Below, piece by piece: positions 35,629-43,389 of a DNA stretch of 64,000 nucleotides (position 1 is its first letter; each line of letters opens with the position of its first letter). Position numbers and translations under genes: made by a program. The DNA comes from Streptomyces xylophagus (GTDB lineage: Bacteria; Actinomycetota; Actinomycetes; Streptomycetales; Streptomycetaceae), in contig NZ_JNWO01000004.1 of assembly GCF_000716435.1 (NCBI RefSeq), positions 248,001 through 312,000 on the forward strand, read 5' to 3'. Under the pieces are notes generated by a model. That model did not search any database. It worked only from the letters and a program-made list of their open reading frames with translations, and had not been told where the DNA came from.

Positions 35629-36375
35629 TCATCCCTTTCCACCTTCGGGCGAATACGGCCCGCTTATATCGTCGTCCAATTCGCCCCCGAAACGGAGCCT
35701 GCGGGCGACCACGTCCTCCGCGACCTCCCCGAGGGGGCGTTCACTGCCATAAGCGTGTGCCCGCAGACGCAGCAGGGCCTCCTGTATGGACACCCCCAGC
35801 TGCACACTGATCATCCCGGTGGCCTGGTGCACGACCGGCCGGTTCAGCCCGGTCGGCCACGCCGGCATCCTGTCCGGCCCGGGCGCGGTTCCGTTTACGT
35901 GCCCGTTTCCGTTGAGGAACGCGCCCGTCAGTACGGCCGCCAGAGCGGTGGCGTCCGTGAACTGCTGCTCGCTGATCCGCCGGTCCCCGTCGCACAGTAC
36001 GGTCAGCACGCCGACCCGGATCGCGCCGATGCCCAGCGGGAACCCGCACACCCCCTGGACACCCATGTCCCGCGCGGCCGGCAGCAGTACGGGCCACCGC
36101 TCGGGGCGCACCCGCTCCAGGTCCGGTTCCAGCACCGGCGAACCGGTGCGGACTGCGTCCGGGCCAGGGCCCTCGCCCAGCGTGAACTGGAGTTCCTCGA
36201 AGCGGGCGCTCAGCTCGGGATGGCACCACAGCGGCTCCGCCGTACGGTCGGCGCCGACCAGCAGCGACAGCGCGACACCCTCGGCACCCAGCACCCGGGC
36301 ACAGGCCTGCGCCGGATCGCCGCCCGCGTCCAGGCGCAGTGACCGCAGGACTTCGGCCATGCCGTCGCTGATCAC
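35629..36375 (-). CDS. Second GAF-ANTAR domain protein
   Basis: 248-aa protein with a GAF-like domain (CARVLGAEGVALSLLVGADRTAEPLWCHPELSARFEELQFTLGEGPGPDAV; GVCGFPLGIGAIRVGVLTVLCDG) and a C-terminal ANTAR (PVVHQATGMISVQLGVSIQEALLRLRAHAYGSERPLGEVAEDVVARRL). GTG at 36375 follows CGGAGCTCG; ATG at 36360 is an alternative. Its stop overlaps the next gene. The two proteins share the fold but differ in sequence, so this looks like an old duplication whose copies have diverged. Confidence 0.85.
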   Translation of the reverse strand: MISDGMAEVLRSLRLDAGGDPAQACARVLGAEGVALSLLVGADRTAEPLWCHPELSARFEELQFTLGEGPGPDAVRTGSPVLEPDLERVRPERWPVLLPAARDMGVQGVCGFPLGIGAIRVGVLTVLCDGDRRISEQQFTDATALAAVLTGAFLNGNGHVNGTAPGPDRMPAWPTGLNRPVVHQATGMISVQLGVSIQEALLRLRAHAYGSERPLGEVAEDVVARRLRFGGELDDDISGPYSPEGGKG

Positions 36376-36439
36376 CGAGCTCCGTTCCGCGGCGGCCGGG
36401 GCGCTTCGAGACGAGGCGCCGACCGGCTTCCGCCGTACA

Positions 36440-36808
36440 CTACGTGGCCCGGCGCTCCACCGCGCGGTCGGCGGGCACACCCCGCCAGGCGTCCCGGGCA
36501 CTCGCGTACCGCGGGAACCGCTCCTGCAGACCACTGGCCCGGAACACGAGCGCGGGCCCCGGGCGGACGTGGACGACCCGCAGCCAGCCGAGCCGCTCAC
36601 GACACTCCTCCCACGCCGCGCACAGCGGGTCCAGCACACTGCCGTCCATGAAGGTCACGCCGAGCAGGTCGACGATGACGTAGAGCCGCCCCGTCCCGTG
36701 CCGGGCCGCCTTCAGCTCACGCGCGAAGGCGGGCGCGGTGGTCAGATCCAGCTCGCCGCCCGCCCGGACCACTCGTAGTTCGTCGAACAGGTCAGGATGT
36801 GGGCCCAT
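36440..36808 (-). CDS. STAS-domain anti-anti-sigma factor-like protein
   Basis: 122-aa STAS protein. Core: LRVVRAGGELDLTTAPAFARELKAARHGTGRLYVIVDLLGVTFMDGSVLDPLCAAW. The family's phospho-acceptor Ser/Thr in the D-S/T motif corresponds to FMDGSVLDP, where Ser is present. ATG at 36808 follows GGGGAG. Proteins of this type bind anti-sigma kinases. It lies upstream of the two GAF-ANTAR genes, 64 bp away on the same strand, so the three may form one signalling operon. Confidence 0.85.
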   Translation of the reverse strand: MGPHPDLFDELRVVRAGGELDLTTAPAFARELKAARHGTGRLYVIVDLLGVTFMDGSVLDPLCAAWEECRERLGWLRVVHVRPGPALVFRASGLQERFPRYASARDAWRGVPADRAVERRAT

Positions 36809-36990
36809 GTGCCCCAACTCCCCGGTGAGTGGATGGCTTTCGCCTTGCGCAGAGCCTCAGTTGCGCGAACGGGGACTGCACGGAGAGGGCCGGGGGCTCG
36901 GGCTGCCGTACGGCCAGCGTATCGCCGGGAAGGGACGCGCCGGCAGCCCTTCCCGTCCACCCGGTGCCGATGTCGTCCCTTGCCCATACT

Positions 36991-38286
36991 TCAGTCGGAC
37001 TGGGCCGTTACCCACTCACTCTTGTCCAGTGAATAGCCGAAGCGCGGACGTCCGGACATGCCGCTGGTGCGGAACGGCTTCCCCTGGTCATCGATGCGCA
37101 GCACGCCGTGCCGGCTGCCGCTGGTCCACGCCAGCTCCAGATACCAGCGCACATCGTGGGACGACGCGGCGGCCGTGATGTACAGGACCTCGGGATCGCT
37201 CTCGCTCACCTTGTACGGCAGCCCCGTCTGCCCGGACTTCGGCGTGGCCACCGGCCGGCTCGCGTCCAGCCCGACGTCGAAGGAGTGCGTGGGCACCCCG
37301 CCACCGCAGCCGACCCCCACGTACCCCATCGTGTACGCGTTCCAGGCGACCGGCGCCGCGCTCTCGACCACCCGCACATTCAGGCTGTTGAGCACCACGG
37401 TGTCCTGACCGCTGCCCTGCACGGTGAGCTCGAGATACTGACTGTCGGCGGACACGGCACCCAGCGCGCTCACCCAACTCGGCGCGTCCTGCTCGGTGGG
37501 CGGCGGCGGCACCTTCCCCGCGTCCTCGTCGACCAGGTAAGTCTGACTGCACGGACTCTCCCAGGCGTACGGCCGGGTGGTCACCGTCAGCGGAACGTCG
37601 GCCGCCACGTCCGCGGCACCTCCGCCGGCCTTCGCGCTCGCGGAGGCGGACGCCCCGTTCTTCGCCCTGGCGGACTCGGAGGGACTCGCGCTGCGGGAAG
37701 GTGAGGAGGAGGCCGAGGCGGACGACTTCGGCGATGCGGACGGTGATGTGGTCCCACGCCCGGTGGAGGTCACGGACCCGGCCTCCTGCTTCCGGTCGTC
37801 ACCCCCGCCACCGGACACCAGCCGGGGCACGAGCACGGTGGCGGCGAGGACCACGGCGACGGCGGCGGCCGCGAAGAGTGCGGTACGGCGGCGGTTGCGT
37901 ACGGCGGGCTTGGGGGCGGCGGGTTGGCTGACTTCGGGGGTGGGGGTGAGGGCCGCCTCCGGGCCGGGCGCGGGCGGTGTGACGGCGGGGGCGTTGTCCG
38001 TCACGTTGGCCGTCGTGGCGGACTTCCGCTCCCGCTGACGGGCGCCGTCGGCCAGGATCCACCGGCGGTGGGCCTCGACGAGTTCCTCCGGGGTGGCCTT
38101 GCAGAGCCGGGCGAACCGCTCCACGGGGGCGTACTCCGTGGGTACGGCGTCGCCGTTGCAGTAGCGGTGCAGCGTCGACGTACTCATGTGCAGCCGCTTC
38201 GCGAGTACGCCGTAGCTCAGCCCCGACCGGTCCTTCAACTCCCGGATCAGCGCCGCGAAATCGGCCGTCTCCTCAGGCGTCGCCAC
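36991..38286 (-). CDS. XRE-type HTH protein with one TM and exported C-terminal domain
   Basis: 431-aa protein. The N-terminal HTH is FAALIRELKDRSGLSYGVLAKRLHMSTSTLHRYCNGDAVP. A Pro/Ala linker leads to one TM (about 134-154, RTALFAAAAVAVVLAATVLVP), a Ser/Ala-rich segment, and an exported domain with two Cys regions (SPCSQTYLVDED; GYVGVGCGGGVP). This layout is common in Streptomyces and may transmit an extracytoplasmic signal to DNA. GTG at 38286 has GGGGGCAGG upstream. The divergent lipoprotein gene is a likely partner. Confidence 0.85.
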   Translation of the reverse strand: MATPEETADFAALIRELKDRSGLSYGVLAKRLHMSTSTLHRYCNGDAVPTEYAPVERFARLCKATPEELVEAHRRWILADGARQRERKSATTANVTDNAPAVTPPAPGPEAALTPTPEVSQPAAPKPAVRNRRRTALFAAAAVAVVLAATVLVPRLVSGGGGDDRKQEAGSVTSTGRGTTSPSASPKSSASASSSPSRSASPSESARAKNGASASASAKAGGGAADVAADVPLTVTTRPYAWESPCSQTYLVDEDAGKVPPPPTEQDAPSWVSALGAVSADSQYLELTVQGSGQDTVVLNSLNVRVVESAAPVAWNAYTMGYVGVGCGGGVPTHSFDVGLDASRPVATPKSGQTGLPYKVSESDPEVLYITAAASSHDVRWYLELAWTSGSRHGVLRIDDQGKPFRTSGMSGRPRFGYSLDKSEWVTAQSD

Positions 38287-38488
38287 CCTGCCCCCATCCC
38301 AGTTCCGCGTTCCAGGGAGTCACTGTTCCCCCAGGTAAGAGCCGGTGCGAACGTTCCAGGTTCCCGTAGATCCCGGCTGTCGTAGCGGGTGGGACGGAAA
38401 GCGGCACAAGCTGCGGTCATCAAAGCACGCCACCCGCCGACGGGTCGGCGGCCGGCTACTTCCCACCTCTCCGAAAAGGATCACCACC

Positions 38489-39241
38489 ATGTCCGCGTTC
38501 ACGGCCCGTCCCCGCACCCGCCTCTTTGCCGCCGCCACCGTGGCGCTCGCCGCACTCTCGCTCACCGCCTGCAACGACAAGCTGGGAGTACAGGACGAGG
38601 GCGCGGCGACCCCGCAGTCCTCCTCTTCGTCGGTGACGACGCAGGCACCGTCCGGGACGAAGACCGGTGGGACGGGGACGGCGCAGACCGGCGGCTCGAA
38701 GTCGGGTGGTTCCACGACGGGCGGGAGCAAGACGAGCGGCGGTTCGGGCTCGGGCTCGGGCTCGGGTACAGGTTCTTCCGGTACGAGCTCCTCCGGCTCG
38801 GGCACCTCCGCGAGCAGGGTCCCGTGCAGCGGCGCCAACACCAAGACGACGGCACAGACGGTCACCCGCCCCATCAACCACATGCTGCTCACCGTCACCA
38901 ACACCGGCTCCAAGACCTGCGACCTCTACTACTACCCGGCCGTCAACTTCGACGACGCCCAGTCCGTACCGCCGGTCATGGAGGACTCCCAGCCCCAGGC
39001 GGTGACCACCCTCGCCCCGGGCGAGTCCGGCTACGCCGGCGTGGCCCTCGCCGCCGGCGACGACGGCACCGGCACCAACGGCCGCACCGCCAAGTCCCTC
39101 TCCGTCTACTTCTTCGACCGCAACAACAACAGCATCAGCCCGGCGGCCACACCGAGCCTGCCGGCGAAGGGGGTGTATGTGGATGACTCGCTGCGGGTTA
39201 CTTACTGGGTTTCGGATGTGCAGGATGCGTTGACGTACTGA
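38489..39241 (+). CDS. DUF4232-type secreted lipoprotein
   Basis: 250-aa lipoprotein. A signal peptide ends at the lipobox LSLTACN, followed by a long Gly/Ser/Thr linker and a beta-rich domain (RVPCSGANTKTTAQ...HMLLTVTNTGSKTCDLYYYPAVNF...PGESGYAGVAL), which is DUF4232-like with two conserved Cys. ATG at 38489 has AAAAGGATC upstream. It is divergent from the HTH-membrane protein. The intergenic region has two GTTCCAGG repeats. Function unknown. Confidence 0.8.
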   Translation: MSAFTARPRTRLFAAATVALAALSLTACNDKLGVQDEGAATPQSSSSSVTTQAPSGTKTGGTGTAQTGGSKSGGSTTGGSKTSGGSGSGSGSGTGSSGTSSSGSGTSASRVPCSGANTKTTAQTVTRPINHMLLTVTNTGSKTCDLYYYPAVNFDDAQSVPPVMEDSQPQAVTTLAPGESGYAGVALAAGDDGTGTNGRTAKSLSVYFFDRNNNSISPAATPSLPAKGVYVDDSLRVTYWVSDVQDALTY

Positions 39242-39261
39242 GAGCCGGTGACGTTGAACGC

Positions 39262-39298
39262 CAGAGGGCCGGTACTGGATTCCAGTACCGGCCCTCTG
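39262..39298. terminator. Chromosomal tRNA-Pro terminator copy (18-bp perfect stem)
   Basis: CAGAGGGCCGGTACTGGA and its exact complement flank a single T. It lies directly next to attL. Before integration this would have been the terminator of the tRNA-Pro gene read on the minus strand. Confidence 0.75.
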
Positions 39299-39308
39299 AA
39301 CTGCTATT

Positions 39309-39355
39309 TGGCTGTCGGGGTGGCGGGATTTGAACCCACGACCTCTTCGTCCCGA
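39309..39355. other. attL: 47-bp core, 3' remnant of tRNA-Pro
   Basis: Identical to 57287-57333. It contains the tRNA-Pro 3' part from the anticodon loop to the discriminator base (39315-39355, minus strand). The 5' half of the tRNA is missing here, so it is not a functional gene. Homology to the right copy continues leftward with one mismatch into the terminator hairpin. Confidence 0.92.
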
Positions 39356-39455
39356 GGCAACTTGGGTGGGGGCTCTGCCTTGGGCTGGTCTGCCTCTCAA
39401 CTGGGTTGACGGTCCGCTGGCGTCCGCGCTCGTCCGCCGGTGTTCGTCAGCGTTG

Positions 39456-39471
39456 TCACGCAGTTAGACAC
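39456..39471 (+). repeat. Candidate integrase arm-type site, left copy
   Basis: TCACGCAGTTAGACAC occurs here, 100 bp inside attL, and again at 57216-57231, 55 bp inside attR, in the same orientation. The 39356-39495 stretch otherwise holds nothing I can support. Confidence 0.55.
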
Positions 39472-39495
39472 TCACCCGGCAAGCTGGCGAGAGCT

Positions 39496-39654
39496 TCAGT
39501 CGCCCGCGAACCACAAGTAGCTGCCTGGGGTAGCCGCGCACTCTTCCATCATCGTTGTGAGATCGCCCAGCGCAGCGAGCTGACGCTCATCAGCGCAACT
39601 CCGCCTCAAGCCGTGGATCTCCTTGAGGGCGGCCGCGGCCGCCTGCTCGTGCAT
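39496..39654 (-). CDS. Possible 52-aa AICE-edge protein
   Basis: ATG at 39654 with a GGGGA tract 7-8 nt upstream opens a 52-codon frame: MHEQAAAAALKEIHGLRRS, a Cys-containing charged stretch, then LGDLTTMMEECAATPGSYLWFAGD. The helical, charged composition looks coding rather than a shadow, and the frame is open for 33 codons upstream without a start. No known family. It could be the remaining part of a larger gene. Confidence 0.4.
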   Translation of the reverse strand: MHEQAAAAALKEIHGLRRSCADERQLAALGDLTTMMEECAATPGSYLWFAGD

Positions 39655-39704
39655 CAACGTGTCCCCGTACGGATCTGGAAGACGAGACCGTTCAACAGAA
39701 AGCC

Positions 39705-39869
39705 ATGGCTGAGTTAGACGCCGAAGAGAAGCGACTCCGCGAGCGGAGGACTGCTATTGCGAGCATCCTTGGGCAGCAGGCCACGGGAGTGGAAACTGTA
39801 AACGAGGCCGCTCCTGAAGCAAGTACCCAGAGCCGAGGCGAGCGTAGAAGCAAGCGAGGGAGCGAGTAG
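39705..39869 (+). CDS. Possible 54-aa coiled-coil ORF (fragment?)
   Basis: MAELDAEEKRLRERRTAIAS begins a 54-codon frame with strong heptad character and a TTA codon at position 4. The sequence just upstream in frame (LEDETVQQKA) also looks protein-like, but a stop at 39624 cuts it off and no ribosome site is clear. It may be the 3' end of a broken gene. Confidence 0.3.
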   Translation: MAELDAEEKRLRERRTAIASILGQQATGVETVNEAAPEASTQSRGERRSKRGSE

Positions 39870-39874
39870 CCCTC

Positions 39875-40123
39875 TCACGCCACTCGTCGAAAACGATACC
39901 TGTCTCTGATGAAGCGAGCGTGGTAGCGGCCTTTGCTTGGAGCATTCATGAATGCGGTATATACCGACTGCGGAACACCGTAGTATTGATAAACGGTTCC
40001 ACTGTGGAACCCAACTTCAAGAATCGAACCTTCAAGGGCATAGCCCACAGAAGCAACGTTACTTGAGGCGACGGACTGTCGCTGCAAGACCCCTCCCTCA
40101 GATATCCACCTGTCTGGCTTCAA
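39875..40123 (-). CDS. KTSC-domain protein
   Basis: 82-aa protein. The KTSC signature is seen in full: VASSNVASVGYALEGSILEVGFHSGTVYQYYGVPQSVYTAFMNAPSKGRYHARFIRDRY. KTSC resembles the C-terminal region of lysyl-tRNA synthetases and has no assigned function; such proteins are frequent on phages and mobile elements. The TTG start at 40123 has CTAGGGCAAG before it and begins six bases after the MBL-gene stop, so it is the last gene of the cargo operon 42026-39875. Confidence 0.72.
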   Translation of the reverse strand: MKPDRWISEGGVLQRQSVASSNVASVGYALEGSILEVGFHSGTVYQYYGVPQSVYTAFMNAPSKGRYHARFIRDRYRFRRVA

Positions 40124-40129
40124 CTTGCC

Positions 40130-41107
40130 CTAGTCGATCGTGTGAATGTCCTCCCCCTTGTGGTTCTGCACCCACACGTCGCCGTCATCCCAAATCTTGA
40201 CGGTAATAGTGCCGTTGTACCGGGTTGAGAGCACCTTGGCACCGTGGCCCTTGTACTCGTCGGAGGCATCGGTCCCGGGTTTCTTGCCGACCGAGCAGAT
40301 CACGACCTCCGGCGACATGGCCTCGACGGCCTCCTCGTGATAGCCGGATTCCCGACCATGGTGCGATGCCTTGAGGATGTCGCACTTGATCGCGTCTTCC
40401 CCAGGGGTGTCCAAGATTGACTTCCAAGCTGCCGATTCGGCATCACCCGGCAGGATCACCGTACGGCCGGCGTGCGTGAGCTTCAGAACATAGGAACAGT
40501 CGTTGTAGCTGCCGCTTACAGAACAGCCGTCGATCAGCTCTTGCGTTGGCGACAGGATCTCGATGTTGTCGTCAGCCCAGTATTGAGCTGAAGCCCCTCG
40601 CAGGTTATTCAGCACCTTTTGCTTAGTGTCGTCCGGACCAACTCCGCCACGCAGACACTTGTACACCAGCCAGTCGACATACGCATACTTGCTCTTGTCG
40701 AATCCAGACTCCTCCAACTCCTTGTCGTGGTCTACATCCCAGAAATTTTCAACAGTAACTTTGTCTTGCCAGAAGAGGCGATGCAGGCCGCTCATGTGGT
40801 CCATGTCGGGATGTGTCTGGATGTAGCGAAAGAGGCTCTTGCCCGAGAAGTTGTCCTTAAAGTAGTCAGCTGGGTCGACCAGCAAGGACTTGTAGTAGTC
40901 CTCCCAGGAGCGAAACTCTCCTTTGACTAGCTGGGATCGGCGGTAGCGGAAATCATAAAGCGATACCCCGCTACTCTCGGCCAATGCCTCTTCATCCGCT
41001 TCGGGCAGGCTCTTAGAATTGTTTATGTCGATCATCATGATCCTGCCCGAGGGCAACTCCACGATCGTGCAGTCTCCGTGCCCCACATTTAGGAAATGAA
41101 TCTTCAT
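40130..41107 (-). CDS. ComEC-like MBL-fold hydrolase
   Basis: 325-aa protein. It opens MKIHFLNVGHGDCTIVELPSG, the standard start of the ComEC-like metallo-beta-lactamase group. Metal ligands are visible in THPDMDHMSGL, in LPGDAES and in LKASHHGRESG. There are no ComEC membrane domains, so this is the free-standing enzyme. Free MBL enzymes of this group are often nucleases or phosphodiesterases; the substrate here is unknown. ATG at 41107 is preferred; GTG at 41143 overlaps the promoter-proximal gene more closely. It lies between the 4-TM and KTSC genes. Confidence 0.85.
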   Translation of the reverse strand: MKIHFLNVGHGDCTIVELPSGRIMMIDINNSKSLPEADEEALAESSGVSLYDFRYRRSQLVKGEFRSWEDYYKSLLVDPADYFKDNFSGKSLFRYIQTHPDMDHMSGLHRLFWQDKVTVENFWDVDHDKELEESGFDKSKYAYVDWLVYKCLRGGVGPDDTKQKVLNNLRGASAQYWADDNIEILSPTQELIDGCSVSGSYNDCSYVLKLTHAGRTVILPGDAESAAWKSILDTPGEDAIKCDILKASHHGRESGYHEEAVEAMSPEVVICSVGKKPGTDASDEYKGHGAKVLSTRYNGTITVKIWDDGDVWVQNHKGEDIHTID

Positions 41108-41145
41108 CACGGGTGTTCCACTACTCCGTTCAAGGTCATGCACAC

Positions 41146-41901
41146 TTACGCGTTCGGATTCGACGCAGCCGCAGGAGCTTCACCCTTCAAAGTGACCGCA
41201 GACTGCAACAGTTGCTGGGCGTATTTGTTGGCGGCTTCTCGCACCCGCCCTGGAGACGGCCAAACACACCAGTAGACAAAGAATGCGAGGCACGAAGCCA
41301 CGCCGAACAGGCTCTCGGCTGTAATGCCGTCCTGGTGCCGCCCAAGCGACACCCATGCCATGTAGGCGCCTACAACCATGACTCCGCCGAGGCTGATGCC
41401 ACGACCAATCCAGCGAACTCCGTACAAGTTGCGTGCAAACCCGTAGTTACGGTTCTCGTTGAACAACAGCTTGAACTTCGCCGTGTCCCGCGTGCGATCC
41501 CGCACCTGGCCGACGGCGGTTGCAATCGCCTGGTCGGCTCGCGATGGATTCGCACGCTCAGCCCGTAGGCTCAGAAGCTCTACGCCAGACACTTCCGCAA
41601 CTGCCTTGCGCCAGAGGTCCCGCTGCACCTCGTTGTCCGAGGAATCCCGCAGCCTCAACCAGGCCGTAGTTGGCGGGCCGCCCCAGCTGGCCCAAAGGGT
41701 CTTCTCGGTCTTCCGGCCACGCTGACGAACTATGTCGGCCACTACTACGGGCATACCGATGACGGCCGCCGCGCCCATGGCGTAAGAGACCGTGGGGAGT
41801 TGGCGCAAGCTCAGCACCGAGAGCAGGATCGCCAATGGAAAGATCGCCAACAGTCCCGGTATGAGTCTCGCCCGGCGTTCGTACTCGTCGAGCCACACCA
41901 C
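41146..41901 (-). CDS. Four-TM membrane protein of the cargo operon
   Basis: 251-aa protein. It starts MVWLDEYERRARLIPGLLAI with TM1 (about 14-32) and TM2 (about 38-58), a cytoplasmic region of about 110 residues (ASWGGPPTTAWLRLRD; RDLWRKAVAEVSGVEL; NENRNYGFARNLYGVRWIG), then TM3 (about 171-189), TM4 (about 199-217) and a short tail. GTG at 41901 has GGGGG 10 nt upstream and begins two bases after the stop of the 40-aa peptide gene. I do not recognise the family by name; the TM-core-TM layout resembles membrane effectors of defence systems, which is inference. Confidence 0.7.
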   Translation of the reverse strand: MVWLDEYERRARLIPGLLAIFPLAILLSVLSLRQLPTVSYAMGAAAVIGMPVVVADIVRQRGRKTEKTLWASWGGPPTTAWLRLRDSSDNEVQRDLWRKAVAEVSGVELLSLRAERANPSRADQAIATAVGQVRDRTRDTAKFKLLFNENRNYGFARNLYGVRWIGRGISLGGVMVVGAYMAWVSLGRHQDGITAESLFGVASCLAFFVYWCVWPSPGRVREAANKYAQQLLQSAVTLKGEAPAAASNPNA

Positions 41902-41903
41902 GG

Positions 41904-42026
41904 TCAGGCACCCCCAGCGGCAATCTGCACACGGCGGCATCTGCACCCACTGCCACACCAAACAGTTGTGGCGTCGCTGCCCTTGAGCTCCTCCTCGATC
42001 GAGAGAAGGTCGATCTCGTATCGCAC
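41904..42026 (-). CDS. 40-aa Cys-rich peptide gene upstream of the 4-TM protein
   Basis: GTG at 42026 lies 6 nt after AAGGA, a near-ideal ribosome site. The 40 codons encode MRYEIDLLSIEEELKGSDAT followed by TVWCGSGCRCRRVQIAAGGA. The acidic first half and the Cys24/Cys28/Cys30 cluster are unlike random sequence. The stop leaves two bases before the 4-TM start, so the two are translationally coupled. The Cys pattern could bind metal or be modified as in RiPP peptides, but no modifying enzyme is nearby. No family recognised. The 180-bp stretch 42027-42205 upstream probably holds the operon promoter. Confidence 0.6.
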   Translation of the reverse strand: MRYEIDLLSIEEELKGSDATTVWCGSGCRCRRVQIAAGGA

Positions 42027-42205
42027 GTAGGTTCCTTGGCTTCCAGGCGCGTTGGCGCATCACACGAAGAGACGGCCTCTGCATCCCCGTGCTTTCGGCC
42101 AACTACCGCGCACACAGTAGCCGCACAGGCCGACAACTCCTCACGCTCCGTCAGACTCAGGGCAGACAAAAGGAGTAGACCACCCTCCTTCTTGACCGAA
42201 CGTGA

Positions 42206-42690
42206 TCACTTCTGTCGACCAGTGACCGCGCACATCTCCCGTTCCAACACCCACACGAAGGCCACGCCTCCCTTGGGAAACGTCCAGCCTGGATATGCCA
42301 CCTGAACGCTTGGTGATGGGTCGGTTGCGGCCAGTTCGGCCACTCGCGACTGTCGCGGCCCAGACAGGTAGTCCAGAACGTTCATATGCCGGATACCGCA
42401 ATCGCCGTACCAAAGTTCAGCCGTGAAGTCCTTGGTCGGTTGAGCGAGATCGAGGTGCAGTACGTGTCCGTGTTGCTGAACCAAGACGCGGTAGGTGTAC
42501 GCCAGCGACACCTGCTCGCCTCGTTGCACCTCGTCACCGAGGCTCACGCTGAAGAGCTGGCCGTCCTTCCGACTACTCCGGCGGACTGGACGCGACTTGC
42601 CATCTACGGTGACGGAAACGAGCTCGAAGGCTTCAGGTGACCCGGCGTCAAGTCCGTTGTTTTCATGGGCGGTCAGTCGCCAGCGTGGAG
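42206..42690 (-). pseudogene. 5'-truncated gene, C-terminal domain only
   Basis: The frame from about 42690 reads RWRLTAHENNGLD, FELVSVTVDGKSR, VSLAYTYRVLVQQHGHVLHLDL, WYGDCGIRHMNVLDYL, and ends with VAYPGWTFPKGGVAFVWVLE. This looks like an intact C-terminal domain of a larger regulator or effector, but no N-terminal part and no good start exist; the first start codon is GTG at 42547. The frame runs open into the repeat at 42716-42746. It is most simply a deletion remnant. Confidence 0.5.
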
Positions 42691-42768
42691 ACAGCTTCAG
42701 GTCTCGCCTGAACGGCCGTGAACGGTGCTGAACGAGACGGAAACTGAGTCGGCCCGCTGCGCGGAGTC

Positions 42769-43020
42769 TTACTCGATGATCTCGGCCCGCTCTCGTACCT
42801 GGTCGTCTAGCTTGCCGTGCTCCAGGTCGCTGAGGGCGGCTGCGTATCCGGCCATGACCGCCTGGTGTACGACGTCGTGGAGGGCTTCAGGGATCGCGTC
42901 GAAGATGCTGGAGCAGATGTTCGCGGCGGCGTCGTACGCGGACTGGTAGTGCGTGTCACGGATGCTGGCGCCCAAGGCGTTGACGAGACTGCGTAGGTCT
43001 TCCTTGTGGTCATCGCTCAC
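42769..43020 (-). CDS. 83-aa helical hypothetical protein
   Basis: GTG at 43020 opens MSDDHKEDLRSLVNALGASI, then a helical core (YDAAANICSSIFDAIPEALHDVVHQAVMAGYAAALSDLEHGKLDDQVRERAEIIE). AAGGG lies 13 nt upstream. No domain recognised. It is followed on the same strand by the truncated gene. Confidence 0.5.
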   Translation of the reverse strand: MSDDHKEDLRSLVNALGASIRDTHYQSAYDAAANICSSIFDAIPEALHDVVHQAVMAGYAAALSDLEHGKLDDQVRERAEIIE

Positions 43021-43073
43021 GTCGACGTCATTACCCTTAGGCCTTGGCCGAGAACCGCACTTCCGGGGGCCCT

Positions 43074-43350
43074 AGCCGACGAAAGTCAGCCACGACGGCG
43101 GGTGCGCCGAATGATCAGGCGTGTGTGTGTCGCTGCACCCCTACCGGCCTCAGTCACGTTATCGGACTTGTCGTCGACCTGAGCAAGTCGCGACGGCCGG
43201 TCCGTGACGACGGCATGCAGCCATCAGCTTGGGAAGCTGTGGGCATTTGGGGGCGTTTCGCGGGCTGACCTGGGCGAACGGTCGGGCGGCGACCGCGCCG
43301 GGCTCTGCCGCTTCCACTGTGGTTCCCCGCTGTTCCCCGCTCGCTCTGGT
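43074..43350. repeat. Cargo repeat pair X-Y, copy A
   Basis: Segment X (43074-43213) and segment Y (43221-43350) each have a diverged copy, about 80% and lower identity by eye, near 45473-45810. The gap 43021-43389 contains these and no gene I can support. Both strands have open frames here, but none has a convincing start or domain. Confidence 0.55.
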
Positions 43351-43389
43351 GCGGTTGTGGTGCGGAGGCAGACTGCGCCCCTGCGCCTG

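Noticed and set aside
41904..42026. A lanthipeptide biosynthetic cluster
   Set aside because: No LanM, LanC, LanB, radical-SAM, YcaO or dedicated exporter gene is within 10 kb, so the RiPP reading is kept only as a possibility.
41558..42169. Alternative minus-strand frame over the 4-TM gene start
   Set aside because: Its second half is antisense-like and lacks domain features, while the 4-TM and 40-aa frames have ribosome sites and coherent protein character.
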